DNA of 64,000 bases, taken from Pedobacter ginsengisoli. GTDB lineage: Bacteria > Bacteroidota > Bacteroidia > Sphingobacteriales > Sphingobacteriaceae. The notes beneath the pieces were generated by a model. It searched no databases, was not told where the DNA came from, and saw nothing but the letters and a program-made list of their open reading frames with translations. Position 1 is the first letter of the stretch. Each line of letters starts with the position of its first letter. Positions 33,648 through 43,593 of this stretch are shown piece after piece. Location of the stretch: NCBI RefSeq assembly GCF_002736205.1, contig NZ_CP024091.1:2911555-2975554 (forward strand), in the 5' to 3' direction. Both the position numbers and the translations under genes were made by a program.

Positions 33648-35312
33648 TTATTGATCCTGCCATATACGTCCGTCTAATGACCAGCTTTCCTGCCTTGGTA
33701 TCCTTAACCAAGTATAAATTTGAGCGGGGATATCAACAGTACCAGGTACTAATTGTGATAAATCTGTAGCCGGTGGCGAGCAAATCAGTTCGCTAAGATT
33801 TTGCCAGGCTACGGTTCCGTCCTGAAGGATAAGATCATTTTTTGCAAGACCTTCATCTTTAAAATGGTTTCCTGAAGCATCCATCATAGGCCAATAGCTA
33901 ATCAGATAATCATAATAAGGATGCCCGGGGTCAACATAGGTATCACAGGCAAATTGTTGAATCTTATCATCAGGAATGGCAGCTTTCCAGATTTTAACAT
34001 CGCTTATGTTACCATCCATAGATCCATTACTAGAAAATTTCCCTAAGGTTAGCGGAAAATTATTATCAAAGCTTCCTAAATCCGTAATTTCTGATTCCGT
34101 ATTAAACTTTCCATTGGTAAAAGTTCGGATGTAACGTTTTCCATTTTTATTTACACAAACCAGCGCAATAGAGTTCCATGTACCCATAGGTATATTGGCT
34201 CCTTTTACTTGTCGGGTTACATTTTTACTACCTCTTGCATTTAGCATCCAATAAGGTCCCTCTAAAAAAATGTTCCATCCAATATCGCCATGGGTCCAGT
34301 CTCTTCGTTTCCCAATCATACTTGGATAATAAAAATTAAGAACATTCTTTCTCACTTTTAACTCTATTGTAAATTCTGAATCACCAAAATTATAAAGAGA
34401 GTTGTCAGCAGCAGTATTTAGCGCCTTTAGATCCCCTGAGAACTTCACAAAGTTTCCGGGGAATTTATTACCTAAATAAGGCTTGGTCAGAATCTTCGTT
34501 GTATATTCCGAGGTATTGAAAATGGTAAAGGTGTTTATTTCCGTATTGCTAAAAACTGTATTATCATTTTCACTATCCGGCAAATGGAACATTCCGCCTT
34601 TATTTGATGAAATCACAACAAGCCATTTCTCCGATTTATAATTTGGCCGGTTTTTTAAGGCCGTAAGCATTTCGCCTACATAACCATCAAATTTCAGAAT
34701 AGCTGTTTTGTAGGCAGGAAAAGACAAATCGTAGCCTGAGGTTTTTCCAGCGTCATCTACGCCGGAAAACTGTGCAACTATAAGGCTTGATTCATCTTTT
34801 TCCAAATCATTGACCACTGCTGATTTAACAGCAGCATCATCGCTAAGCTGTAAACTAGAAGTTGCATCAGCAGAAAGCTTTGAATTCAGTAATAAAGAAC
34901 TGGTATATACAGTAGTTCTTAGTGCAGGATCCATTTCTTTAATCCGTTTGAACAATACAGGATAGTCTGATAAGTGATTGGCAGAAAAATCATCTGACTT
35001 TACGCCATGTTTCGCCGCTTTCACTCCCGTTAGCATAGTTGTATAACTAGCTGCATTGGTAGTTGCATCAACATCAGAAAACCCATTCCAGGTATAAATG
35101 GAAGTAGGCAATAAGCTATTAATGTTTGCTGCCTGTGCGTTACGTACGGAAATACCCCTAGCTCCGTCGACAATAATGTAGAGGACTTTAGGTTTACTAT
35201 AAGCAACATTAGCAGAATCTGTGTATTCCCTTTCCGGTATCATCCGGTCGAAAGGAGAATTGCAGGCCCCCAGTATACTCAGAAGACCTATGCAGAGCCA
35301 GGATAACTTCAT
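33648..35312 (-). CDS. Lipoprotein with degenerate alkaline-phosphatase-fold domain plus LamG/DUF4983
   Basis: 554 residues from 35312 (MKLSWLCIGLLSILGAC). Residues about 35-280 follow the nucleotide pyrophosphatase/alkaline phosphatase fold: YIIVDGARG (metal Asp), DATTNAASYTTMLTG (nucleophile region). The other ligand sites are changed: VDDAGKTSG has Lys where His is expected, and SSNKGG replaces DHG. A laminin-G-like sandwich (about 310-470) and a C-terminal tail (ETWLRIPRQESWSLDG-like) follow. Catalysis is doubtful; a glycan-binding role in the SusCD complex is more likely. Confidence 0.8.
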   Translation of the reverse strand: MKLSWLCIGLLSILGACNSPFDRMIPEREYTDSANVAYSKPKVLYIIVDGARGISVRNAQAANINSLLPTSIYTWNGFSDVDATTNAASYTTMLTGVKAAKHGVKSDDFSANHLSDYPVLFKRIKEMDPALRTTVYTSSLLLNSKLSADATSSLQLSDDAAVKSAVVNDLEKDESSLIVAQFSGVDDAGKTSGYDLSFPAYKTAILKFDGYVGEMLTALKNRPNYKSEKWLVVISSNKGGMFHLPDSENDNTVFSNTEINTFTIFNTSEYTTKILTKPYLGNKFPGNFVKFSGDLKALNTAADNSLYNFGDSEFTIELKVRKNVLNFYYPSMIGKRRDWTHGDIGWNIFLEGPYWMLNARGSKNVTRQVKGANIPMGTWNSIALVCVNKNGKRYIRTFTNGKFNTESEITDLGSFDNNFPLTLGKFSSNGSMDGNISDVKIWKAAIPDDKIQQFACDTYVDPGHPYYDYLISYWPMMDASGNHFKDEGLAKNDLILQDGTVAWQNLSELICSPPATDLSQLVPGTVDIPAQIYTWLRIPRQESWSLDGRIWQDQ

Positions 35313-35381
35313 GATTTTAGTATTATGATATCTTGTTTTCATTTTTTATACTTTTATAGCGTTTAGATACAACTGACCAGG

Positions 35382-37004
35382 TTACTCCAGTACTACCCGA
35401 ATAATATTATTGACAGGTTCATTATTGAATCGATCAAAAGATCCAATTAGCAACAATGCCCTTTTATTGTCATCAGATTTGGTTTCAATGACATCATTAA
35501 GTGATCCCTGGAATAATCCTGTCGCATTATAGCCCGGAGCCAATTCTCCTTTACTGTTTAAGATCATAAACCCATTTCTGGCGACCTCATTGTAAGTATT
35601 AAAGTATCCGCATGCGACGATTAAACCATCATTAAGCTGTTTTGCAAAACTCACTCCCGGCCCATTAAATTTCTTAGGAACAAAACTCTCATCTAAAGAT
35701 CCATCTGATTTTAGCAATGCCAGATATTCACATGGTTTACCATTATAAGTTCTAAACAGCCCGGTAATCACATAGCGGTCAAGGAGACTGTTATAAGTCG
35801 CAGTGTACACAGAATTGTCTGGTCCTAATCCCGGCTTGAAGGTTTCGTCAATAGTTCCATCCGCATTTAGCCTAATGATATTAGCTGCTGAATTTCCATC
35901 AAAACTATTGAACCTTCCATATATCATTACCTTACCGAGATTTTTAGCATCGGTATGAATTATACTGCGTGTAGGTCCATTTGCCGCTTTTAACCCCTCA
36001 TTGGCAGACACATTAAACCGATAGGTTTTATCCAGTGTACCGTCAGCATTAAGCCTTAGGATCTGAGGCATCCTGATGCTATCCAGAAGAACAGTATCTT
36101 TTTGTCTTTGCCTATTTGGCTGATCGTATCTGCGACTGATAAAAAACTCGAATCCTCCGGTAGCCACTACCTTATCGTCGGGTTGTTTATAGACCTGGTA
36201 AATAGCTCTATCTGTTCCGGCGTTCAATCTAGGAACGTATTTAACTGTATCCATTTGATCCGATCTCCTAAAGGGATGTATCCCTATGGTATCAATAGAG
36301 CCATTTTTATTCAGCATCGTGAGGTTACTAATGTTTTCCTTACGTTGATCATAACCACTAAAACCGCCAGCGATCAGGTATTTCCCTTTGTATTCAATGA
36401 TGGAATTGATCACACCATTTGCACCTTTACCACTACGTAAAGTAGGATCATAAGAAAAATCGCCAAAAATGCTGGCGATGCGATTGATTGGTCTAATCGC
36501 GCCTTTGTTATTATAATTGGTAAAACCACCAACGATCAATCGTTTACCGTCTATAAGATCAAGTATTTGCATAACCGGCCCATTTGTTCCATTGGGCACT
36601 TTAAATGTAGGGTCAGGGTTAACCAATCCATTTACCTTAAATGTGGGGCCAAAAACAATTACATCGCCAACCGCAACAGAAAGAACTCCGGTACTTGCAG
36701 ACTCCGGAACTTTCACTTTAATATGGCTTTCTGTAATCTCTAATATTTCCGCCTTTTCTCCATTAAACATGAATAAGAGCTGGTCCTTATAAGGAATCAT
36801 CCCGGTAGCCTCTACAGTGACCTCTGTTCCAGCCCCACCATCTGAAGGTTGAGGTGACTTAACACGGTCCATTTTAATTCCTAAATCCTCTGTACTTACA
36901 GGATAAGGTTCTGAGAACTGATCGGCTGCTTTTTTGCAGGAACTTAAAGCCAGCAGTAAAAACAAGCCCTTTAATATTGATCTATTTATTTGTTGTATGT
37001 TCAT
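35382..37004 (-). CDS. IPT/TIG plus delta-60-repeat beta-propeller lipoprotein
   Basis: 540 residues, lipobox ALSSC. An IPT/TIG domain at about 45-130 (GGAGTEVTVEATGMIPYKDQ, SASTGVLSVAV) is followed by repeated delta-60 units with LNADGTLDKTYRFNVS, LNADGTIDETFKPGLG and LKSDGSLDESFVPKKF, which form a propeller. N-terminal IPT domains of this kind occur in surface glycan-binding proteins (SGBPs). Member of the SusCD operon. Confidence 0.87.
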   Translation of the reverse strand: MNIQQINRSILKGLFLLLALSSCKKAADQFSEPYPVSTEDLGIKMDRVKSPQPSDGGAGTEVTVEATGMIPYKDQLLFMFNGEKAEILEITESHIKVKVPESASTGVLSVAVGDVIVFGPTFKVNGLVNPDPTFKVPNGTNGPVMQILDLIDGKRLIVGGFTNYNNKGAIRPINRIASIFGDFSYDPTLRSGKGANGVINSIIEYKGKYLIAGGFSGYDQRKENISNLTMLNKNGSIDTIGIHPFRRSDQMDTVKYVPRLNAGTDRAIYQVYKQPDDKVVATGGFEFFISRRYDQPNRQRQKDTVLLDSIRMPQILRLNADGTLDKTYRFNVSANEGLKAANGPTRSIIHTDAKNLGKVMIYGRFNSFDGNSAANIIRLNADGTIDETFKPGLGPDNSVYTATYNSLLDRYVITGLFRTYNGKPCEYLALLKSDGSLDESFVPKKFNGPGVSFAKQLNDGLIVACGYFNTYNEVARNGFMILNSKGELAPGYNATGLFQGSLNDVIETKSDDNKRALLLIGSFDRFNNEPVNNIIRVVLE

Positions 37005-37024
37005 TTCCTTATTTTATTATATAC

Positions 37025-37744
37025 CTATCGAATCACAATGTCATTAATCATATCGTAGGCTCCCAAGCCAAAAGCATCACCATAAAGCTGTAGTGTGTGA
37101 ACTACACCATTTTTAGGTTTAATATCTGATGAAGCAACCCTATAGATACTAAATGACTGATCAGGCTTGGATACATCCCTGATATAGGTAATGGTAAGTT
37201 GCCTGTAGCCGATATACTTAACCCCATTCACATCACCGTAAACGACTCCGATTTTTGATACTGACTTGTTGTAGGCATAATAGTACTGTCCGGAATAAAC
37301 TGCCGGAAGATCGGGATCATACTGAGGATAGTCGGACAATCTTTTCGCCCCCTTGAAAATATGCCTTTGCAAATATTTGGCCCAGATGGCTCCCTCAATA
37401 TCCGCCAGTGTTTTAACGGTATCCTTACCATTTAGGTATAGCTTTGAATTTAAACTGTTGGGCTTATTAACAGAACCAATCAGCTGTTTAACTTCATAAT
37501 CTGTCGGTGCAAAAAAGGTAATGTCCTCCTTATTAAAAACAGCTTCCATACCAGCCAGTTTAACAATGCTTGCAATGGTATCAAATGGAACTGGTTTGGC
37601 TTGCAGGTACTCCAACATGGTGCCATTAAAATCAGCTTTAGCCTTACCACCATCCATGTAATATTCGTCACGTTTACAACTTGAAAAGCAAAAAAACAGT
37701 CCAAAAGCTAATAGTATATTGATTGAAATCTTCGTTTTATTCAT
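37025..37744 (-). CDS. Fasciclin-domain lipoprotein (second set)
   Basis: 239 residues with lipobox FSSCK. A single fasciclin domain (about 40-235) shows MEAVFNKEDITFFAPTDYEV and NGVVHTLQ, the two conserved blocks. Fasciclin lipoproteins recur directly after SusD in Pedobacter-type loci and probably mediate surface binding. It lies 11 bp after SusD. Confidence 0.9.
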   Translation of the reverse strand: MNKTKISINILLAFGLFFCFSSCKRDEYYMDGGKAKADFNGTMLEYLQAKPVPFDTIASIVKLAGMEAVFNKEDITFFAPTDYEVKQLIGSVNKPNSLNSKLYLNGKDTVKTLADIEGAIWAKYLQRHIFKGAKRLSDYPQYDPDLPAVYSGQYYYAYNKSVSKIGVVYGDVNGVKYIGYRQLTITYIRDVSKPDQSFSIYRVASSDIKPKNGVVHTLQLYGDAFGLGAYDMINDIVIR

Positions 37745-37755
37745 CTTTATCTTGT

Positions 37756-39294
37756 TTAAATTCCCTCACTATTTGTCCAATAATCGTTCAACCTCATTAG
37801 GGGGTTATCTTTTAAAGAATTTTTATCAATTGGCCAGGTCCAGGCACCTCGGTTAAACTGGTCAAGTGTCAGGGGATGATTCGCCCATCGCTGGTTCAAA
37901 ATCCTTTTCGTTCTTACCAGATCAAACCAGGTATGACCTTCACCCTGAAGTTCTCTGCAGCGTTCAAGAAATATAAAATCCTTCAAAGCTCCCTGTCCGG
38001 CATCATATGGTGTGGCCCCTGCCCTTGTTCGTACCAGATTTACGTTGGCAATTGCCTCTCCATCCCTACCAAGTTCAGCTAAAGCCTCTGCCTGCAAAAG
38101 AATCGCATCAGACAGCCTAAAGATCAGAAAGCTATTGTCCGGGTTCTTATCTTCTCCACTTGAAGCATAAACATTGCCAGCAAACTTCGGTATCATAAAG
38201 CGGCCACTATTTGCATATATATCTTCATACCATACTTCTTTTCGCCTATCTGTTACATCGGGAGGAAACAGTTTTTCCATATATGCTCCGCTGAATGCCA
38301 TTGGTGAATTGAGGTAAGTAGTGGCTGGGAATTTATAAGGATATCTTAGAAAAGAGTCTCCAAATGGGGCTATAGTGGACGTGTTATCCCCATAATTAAC
38401 GCTTTGATAAAATTCGAACAGGCTTTCCTCGGATCGGCCTTTGATAACCTCCGGCCATCTTTCCATTGGTAATAATGCATAAGAGCTGCCATTTTGAGCT
38501 AATAGTTCCTTTCCGAATTTGGCAGTTTCTTCATAGTACCCTTTGGCACCAGCATTATCAAATCCAGCATTCCACATATTCATGTGCATGATCAATGCCA
38601 CGGCCCCACCTTTACTTGCCCTTACCCCACGTAATGCAGGATTATCATATGTCCAGGGTAGGTCATCTACATGTACCTCCATATCTGCAATACATTTTTT
38701 CATTACAGACACCATATTTTCACGTGGCAAAGCTTCAGATTGATATGCTTTAGTGTAATAAACGACATCTCCATATAATCTGACCATCCAGAAGTAAGTG
38801 AAACAGCGCATAAAAACAGCCTCTCCGATATATCTCTTTTTATCCTTTTCCGAGAGCCCTGGAATTCCCTGATTCAACTTATCAATCAAAATATTGCAAC
38901 TCTGTATGGTCTGATAATAACCAGTCCAATTTGTGATGCGTTCGAAATGATAGGTACCTTGCCAGGCCGGATCATTTATGGCGCTGTTTATGTTATTCTT
39001 GCCGAGTGCCTCCACCACTTTCCGGGCTGAAAAGTTATTGCCATTAGTAACGGCAAAAGCTTCTCCTGAGCGGCTTTCCCCTATAGCACCAATCACCCAG
39101 GTTTCATTAATTTTCGAAAAGAATTTTAAATATATACTGGCAACATAGGCTTCAACATCTTCTTTAGATTTAAAAAAATTATTACCTGTAAGCTCCGTAA
39201 GTGGCTTAATATCAAGGTAGTTTTTACAGCCAAAGGGCAGTACAAAACAGATCAGCAGTATGACTACCGATATATTTATTTTGATCGCTTTCAT
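37756..39294 (-). CDS. SusD/RagB-family lipoprotein (second set)
   Basis: 512 residues, lipobox LPFGC. TPR-like helical fold with GEAVFMRCFTYFWMVRLYGD, the C-terminal AILLQAEALAELGR and NLVRTRAGA, and the final FLERCRELQGEGHTWFDLVR typical of SusD. It caps the SusC pore and binds glycan at the surface. It follows SusC by 11 bp. Confidence 0.95.
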   Translation of the reverse strand: MKAIKINISVVILLICFVLPFGCKNYLDIKPLTELTGNNFFKSKEDVEAYVASIYLKFFSKINETWVIGAIGESRSGEAFAVTNGNNFSARKVVEALGKNNINSAINDPAWQGTYHFERITNWTGYYQTIQSCNILIDKLNQGIPGLSEKDKKRYIGEAVFMRCFTYFWMVRLYGDVVYYTKAYQSEALPRENMVSVMKKCIADMEVHVDDLPWTYDNPALRGVRASKGGAVALIMHMNMWNAGFDNAGAKGYYEETAKFGKELLAQNGSSYALLPMERWPEVIKGRSEESLFEFYQSVNYGDNTSTIAPFGDSFLRYPYKFPATTYLNSPMAFSGAYMEKLFPPDVTDRRKEVWYEDIYANSGRFMIPKFAGNVYASSGEDKNPDNSFLIFRLSDAILLQAEALAELGRDGEAIANVNLVRTRAGATPYDAGQGALKDFIFLERCRELQGEGHTWFDLVRTKRILNQRWANHPLTLDQFNRGAWTWPIDKNSLKDNPLMRLNDYWTNSEGI

Positions 39295-39305
39295 GTTTGT
39301 ATCAA

Positions 39306-42300
39306 TTAAAAGTCTAGGTTAATACCAAAAATATAATCTCTGGAATTCGGATAACCGGCGGAAAGATCTCTTCCCAGGGCGGTTACATTCTCTGGGTTTG
39401 GCCCGGAATATCCAGAAAATGTAATAATGTTGCTGGCACTCATTTGTACCCTAAGGTTACTTATACCCAATCGTTTTGCAAATTCCTTTGGAAATGAATA
39501 AAACAAGGTCACATTATTGATTTTTAGATAAGTTCCATCTTCTTCCCACAAATTCTGATCATAGCGAAAAGGACGGATCGTACCGTAACGGTTATAATCA
39601 AATGCATACGGATATTTTGCAATGTCGCCTGGTTTACGCCACATATCTACATCTGGAAGGGAAACCACCGCATTTGTACCAAATGGATTATTCATAATGC
39701 TTAGACGACTGGCTAGTGCATTGTTTAGTATGGTCCTTTTTGCTGTATAGGAAGCGTAAATATTGATCCCCAATCCCTTGTAAGAAAGATTAGCTGACAT
39801 TCCTCCTGTTAATAAGGGCTGAGAATTTCCAGTAATCTGATAGTCATTTCTATCCATGATATAATCGCCATTCACATCTCTGATGTTGGGATCTCCGGCC
39901 GTATAGAATCTCTGTCCAGTTTGGTAACGCAATCCTGATACCGGATCAACAGGAACATCCGAATCCTGAGAAAATACGCCCTGATTAATGAGCAGATAAT
40001 TAGACAATGTATTTCTTCCTACACGTAAAATGGTATGTTGTCCATCACCATCTGCAAAGACTATATTTTGTCCATTATATCCTTCCGGCAAACGGGTAAG
40101 GATGTTGTTATTCCAGGCACCATTAAAGGAAAGATTAAGTTTAAAAGGACTTTTATCGGATAATGGTCTGATGGCAAAATACATTTCGTATCCATAATTA
40201 ACCATTCCAGTTTCGTTACTTGGTAAATTTCCGAATCCAATTGTATTAGACATACTCCGTGAATACAATTCATTCTTTATTTCACTGAAATAAGCGTCAA
40301 AGTTCAGATCAGCTTTACCTTTAAACAAGCTAAAATCTAAGCCCAAATTATACATTTCCCTTGATTTCGGCTTAAGATCCGGATTGGGTATTGATCCAAA
40401 ATCAACACCTATACTCTGCTGGTTATTATAATTACTACCAATGTTATATTTACCATAAATGCTCTGTAAGCTTCCTGTTGGGGTGATGTTCTTTCCCCAA
40501 CTAAGTCTGATTGATCCACTATTTAACCAATCCAGATTAGACATCCAGTTCTCCTTACCAAAATTCCAACGTAAACCAATAGATGGGTTTTTGGAATATG
40601 GATTATCTAAGCCACTTGAAGATGTTCCATCAATACGATATGCCAAATCAAGTATGTATTTTCGCATAAAGTCATAGGAAGCTGAAGCCCAAAAAGAAGC
40701 TAATTTGGCACGATTATAACTTAAAACACCTCCCCCTCTTGAACTGTAAGCATCAAAGCCCAGAGGTCCTTGAAACTGATCATTAGGGGTACGTGCTTGT
40801 CTGATCGCTGAAGTCTGCCCTCGCTGTTCATTAATGTCATTAGCCACCGATACATATAAGCTGTGTTTTTCTTTGAATGTGACATTATAGTTAAGCATAT
40901 TTCTATTATACAATGAAGTGCTTCTTCCATTAAATCCATATACCTGTGAAAATTGGTTATTGGCTGCCGCGGGGGTAAAGGTATCTTCGATATCAGAAGA
41001 GAAACTATAATTTACGGTTGATACAAGCTTCAATCCTGGCAATATGCTGTATTCCGCATCAATGCTGGTCCTGATATTTCGGGTGGCATTGTCATTTAGG
41101 GTTTCTAAAGCCGAAACCACTCCTCCAGAAGACTGATAAAATGACGGCCCGGGAAGTAATGACGAAGCCTGAGCATTATCGGCTACTCCGCGCTGAAGAA
41201 ACCCAAGGCCATCACCCTTTTGCTGCTTACCTATCCCACCAGAAAGAAATGTAGTAAACCTGAAACGATCATTAGGTCTGAGTTCTGCATTCATGTTTAG
41301 GGTGTATCTGCTGAATCCAGTGTTCTTTAGAATACCTTTATTGGCAAAGTATCCCATATTTGCTTTGTAATTGAATTTCTCATCACCACCATCAATGGCC
41401 AGGTTGTGTGTTTGGTTATAAGTAGTACGGTAGAATATGGATTGCCAGTTTGTTGAATTGTTATAGTAATTATTCAAACTGTCAGACAATAATGGTGTTT
41501 TTGAAATTCGAATGATATCATCAAAACTTAAGGCATTGCCATAAATCTGCTGCAGTTTTACTGCCCGTTCGTCATTTCCACCTAACGTTTTTCTTAATGC
41601 AGGAGGTGTACTCACAAAAAAGTTATTGGTGTACCTGACACGTGGGATTTTGGAATGGCCTCTTTTAGTGTTAATGATAATTACTCCATAGGCCGCCCTG
41701 GAACCATACAAAGCGGTTGCTTGTGCATCACGTAATATTTCAATACTTTCAACATCTTCCTGAGGAATAAGTGACAAGGGACTAATACCAGGCCCTTGAA
41801 GGTCAAATCCCATCTCAGAAGCTTTATCCGCATCGATAGGGATCCCATCAATCACATAAAGCGGAGAAGTTGGCTGCAGAAACGTTTCATTATTTGAGTT
41901 TGATACTTGTAAAGTAGATAATCCCCGCAGCTGTGTAGTTCCTCTAAATCCAGGAGCTCCAGTATTATTTTGAATATTCAGTCCGGGTACTTTTCCTTGT
42001 AAAAGTTGTTCAATATTTGCAACGGGAACATCTTGCAGTTCCTCTGCTTTCACTGTAAAAGAAGAACCTGTGGTGAGCTCCTTAGATCGTGCCACGAAAC
42101 CTCGCACCACTACCTCATCCATATTTTGAGTTAGTTCCTTAAGTTTTATGCTAAGATTCAATTGCTCAACACTAACTTTTAGTTTTTGGGGACGATACCC
42201 AATATATCTAAACTCAACAGTAATTCCTACAGGGAGATCCACGCTGAAATGCCCTTTTCCATCACTAAAGCCAACGGTTTTGGACGGATTTCCTGTTACC

Positions 42301-42446
42301 AGGGATACTGAGGGAACTGGTTGTTTTGTTCCCTCATCAATTACAATCCCCTTAAGCTTAACGTTCTTAGTTTGTGCTTTAAGGTTTGGGGATATAAGTC
42401 CTATACAAACTAATACCCCTAAAATTATTTTTATTTTCATATACAT
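39306..42446 (-). CDS. SusC-type TonB-dependent receptor (second set)
   Basis: 1046 residues, complete. Signal peptide ending NLKAQ, a carboxypeptidase-regulatory-like domain (KLKGIVIDEGTKQPVPSVSL), the TonB-box region MDEVVVRGFVARS, plug with EDVESIEILRDAQATALYGS, and a 22-strand barrel ending YIFGINLDF (terminal Phe). A second in-frame ATG two codons on (42440) may be used. It imports oligosaccharide with SusD at 37756. Confidence 0.96.
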   Translation of the reverse strand: MYMKIKIILGVLVCIGLISPNLKAQTKNVKLKGIVIDEGTKQPVPSVSLVTGNPSKTVGFSDGKGHFSVDLPVGITVEFRYIGYRPQKLKVSVEQLNLSIKLKELTQNMDEVVVRGFVARSKELTTGSSFTVKAEELQDVPVANIEQLLQGKVPGLNIQNNTGAPGFRGTTQLRGLSTLQVSNSNNETFLQPTSPLYVIDGIPIDADKASEMGFDLQGPGISPLSLIPQEDVESIEILRDAQATALYGSRAAYGVIIINTKRGHSKIPRVRYTNNFFVSTPPALRKTLGGNDERAVKLQQIYGNALSFDDIIRISKTPLLSDSLNNYYNNSTNWQSIFYRTTYNQTHNLAIDGGDEKFNYKANMGYFANKGILKNTGFSRYTLNMNAELRPNDRFRFTTFLSGGIGKQQKGDGLGFLQRGVADNAQASSLLPGPSFYQSSGGVVSALETLNDNATRNIRTSIDAEYSILPGLKLVSTVNYSFSSDIEDTFTPAAANNQFSQVYGFNGRSTSLYNRNMLNYNVTFKEKHSLYVSVANDINEQRGQTSAIRQARTPNDQFQGPLGFDAYSSRGGGVLSYNRAKLASFWASASYDFMRKYILDLAYRIDGTSSSGLDNPYSKNPSIGLRWNFGKENWMSNLDWLNSGSIRLSWGKNITPTGSLQSIYGKYNIGSNYNNQQSIGVDFGSIPNPDLKPKSREMYNLGLDFSLFKGKADLNFDAYFSEIKNELYSRSMSNTIGFGNLPSNETGMVNYGYEMYFAIRPLSDKSPFKLNLSFNGAWNNNILTRLPEGYNGQNIVFADGDGQHTILRVGRNTLSNYLLINQGVFSQDSDVPVDPVSGLRYQTGQRFYTAGDPNIRDVNGDYIMDRNDYQITGNSQPLLTGGMSANLSYKGLGINIYASYTAKRTILNNALASRLSIMNNPFGTNAVVSLPDVDMWRKPGDIAKYPYAFDYNRYGTIRPFRYDQNLWEEDGTYLKINNVTLFYSFPKEFAKRLGISNLRVQMSASNIITFSGYSGPNPENVTALGRDLSAGYPNSRDYIFGINLDF

Positions 42447-42460
42447 ATCAGGTATTAGAT

Positions 42461-43567
42461 TTATTCATCTTCAAATTTTGGATTGTCGTTACGGAATTGA
42501 AAAACAATTTCCCAGTCTCCTTCCCTATAAATATTAAAGTCCAGGCCTATCGTTCCTACTTGTCTGGCGCCTCCAAAGCCCAATCTGGAATAACTAAAGT
42601 TTACATTAGCTTTTCCCCCACTGGCATATGGAGTAGCGATATTAACTAAGGGGATAGGATAAGCAACATCGTACTGTACATACTCCTTAGTCATTTCACG
42701 ATTAAATCCGTGTATCAACTGATCCCATTTAGTTTCGTTGAACTTTGCAGGATTAATAGCTACTGCATCTTTATCCAAAAACTTGAAGCGCAGCGAGTGC
42801 CCATTACCCCCAGAAAATGGCCTGATGTATACAGCCACATCACCGGATGATAATTCTTTTCTGATACTTTTTCCGATGATATTAGATAAACGCGAAGGAC
42901 GAATGTAATCCAGTTTATTAAAGGGATCCAGGAAATCAACCGGGTTCTTTGCTATTTTCCCTGTGTAGGGATTAAAGTCTGAAGAAGGCTCATAAGGTCG
43001 TTCACGCCATAGTTTAAGCTCTAAATCTTTAACGATCACCTCGCCTCCGACATTAGAAACTTTCACATCAAAATAGCGACGGTTCTGTGGAAAATTAGTG
43101 CTATCAGCTTTTCTTGCTTCGACAAGATCATCAGTAGCTGATGACCATAAAATCAACTGACCGGAAGTACGAACCTCAAACAATGGCTTGAGTTCTTTTT
43201 TTCTTTTACTATTGATTTCTTCCAGGCTTTTTTCTTTTCCATCATAGGCGGCAGTCCAAACCCATACTTCCTTTGTTTTAAACAGGTCGGTCATTGGTCT
43301 ACCATCACCAAAACGTGCATTCACGATGCTGAAGGTCAAAGGCTGGGTAGAATTATCTGCATTTAAAGTTCCCATTAATGCTGTCCGGCCCAGTACAGGC
43401 TCATAGAATTTTGAACCGTAACTGATATTATTACTGATATATTCCTTTTCGGCAGGCACCTCAAATAACTTTTTGCAACCTGATAAGGATAAAATAAAAG
43501 GCACAGCAATTAGCAACCAATTGCCTTTCCTTTTTAAAACACGATGAATATTATGATTGAAACACAT
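42461..43567 (-). CDS. DUF5007-like lipoprotein
   Basis: 368 residues, lipobox SLSGC. The mature protein begins KKLFEVPAEKEYISNNISYG and contains YEPVLGRTALMGTLNADNST, a pattern of the DUF5007 lipoproteins that accompany fasciclin genes in SusCD operons. Beta-rich, function unknown; a surface glycan-binding role is likely from position. Confidence 0.7.
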   Translation of the reverse strand: MCFNHNIHRVLKRKGNWLLIAVPFILSLSGCKKLFEVPAEKEYISNNISYGSKFYEPVLGRTALMGTLNADNSTQPLTFSIVNARFGDGRPMTDLFKTKEVWVWTAAYDGKEKSLEEINSKRKKELKPLFEVRTSGQLILWSSATDDLVEARKADSTNFPQNRRYFDVKVSNVGGEVIVKDLELKLWRERPYEPSSDFNPYTGKIAKNPVDFLDPFNKLDYIRPSRLSNIIGKSIRKELSSGDVAVYIRPFSGGNGHSLRFKFLDKDAVAINPAKFNETKWDQLIHGFNREMTKEYVQYDVAYPIPLVNIATPYASGGKANVNFSYSRLGFGGARQVGTIGLDFNIYREGDWEIVFQFRNDNPKFEDE

Positions 43568-43593
43568 TTCTTTAAATTGAATTTTTGATCTGT

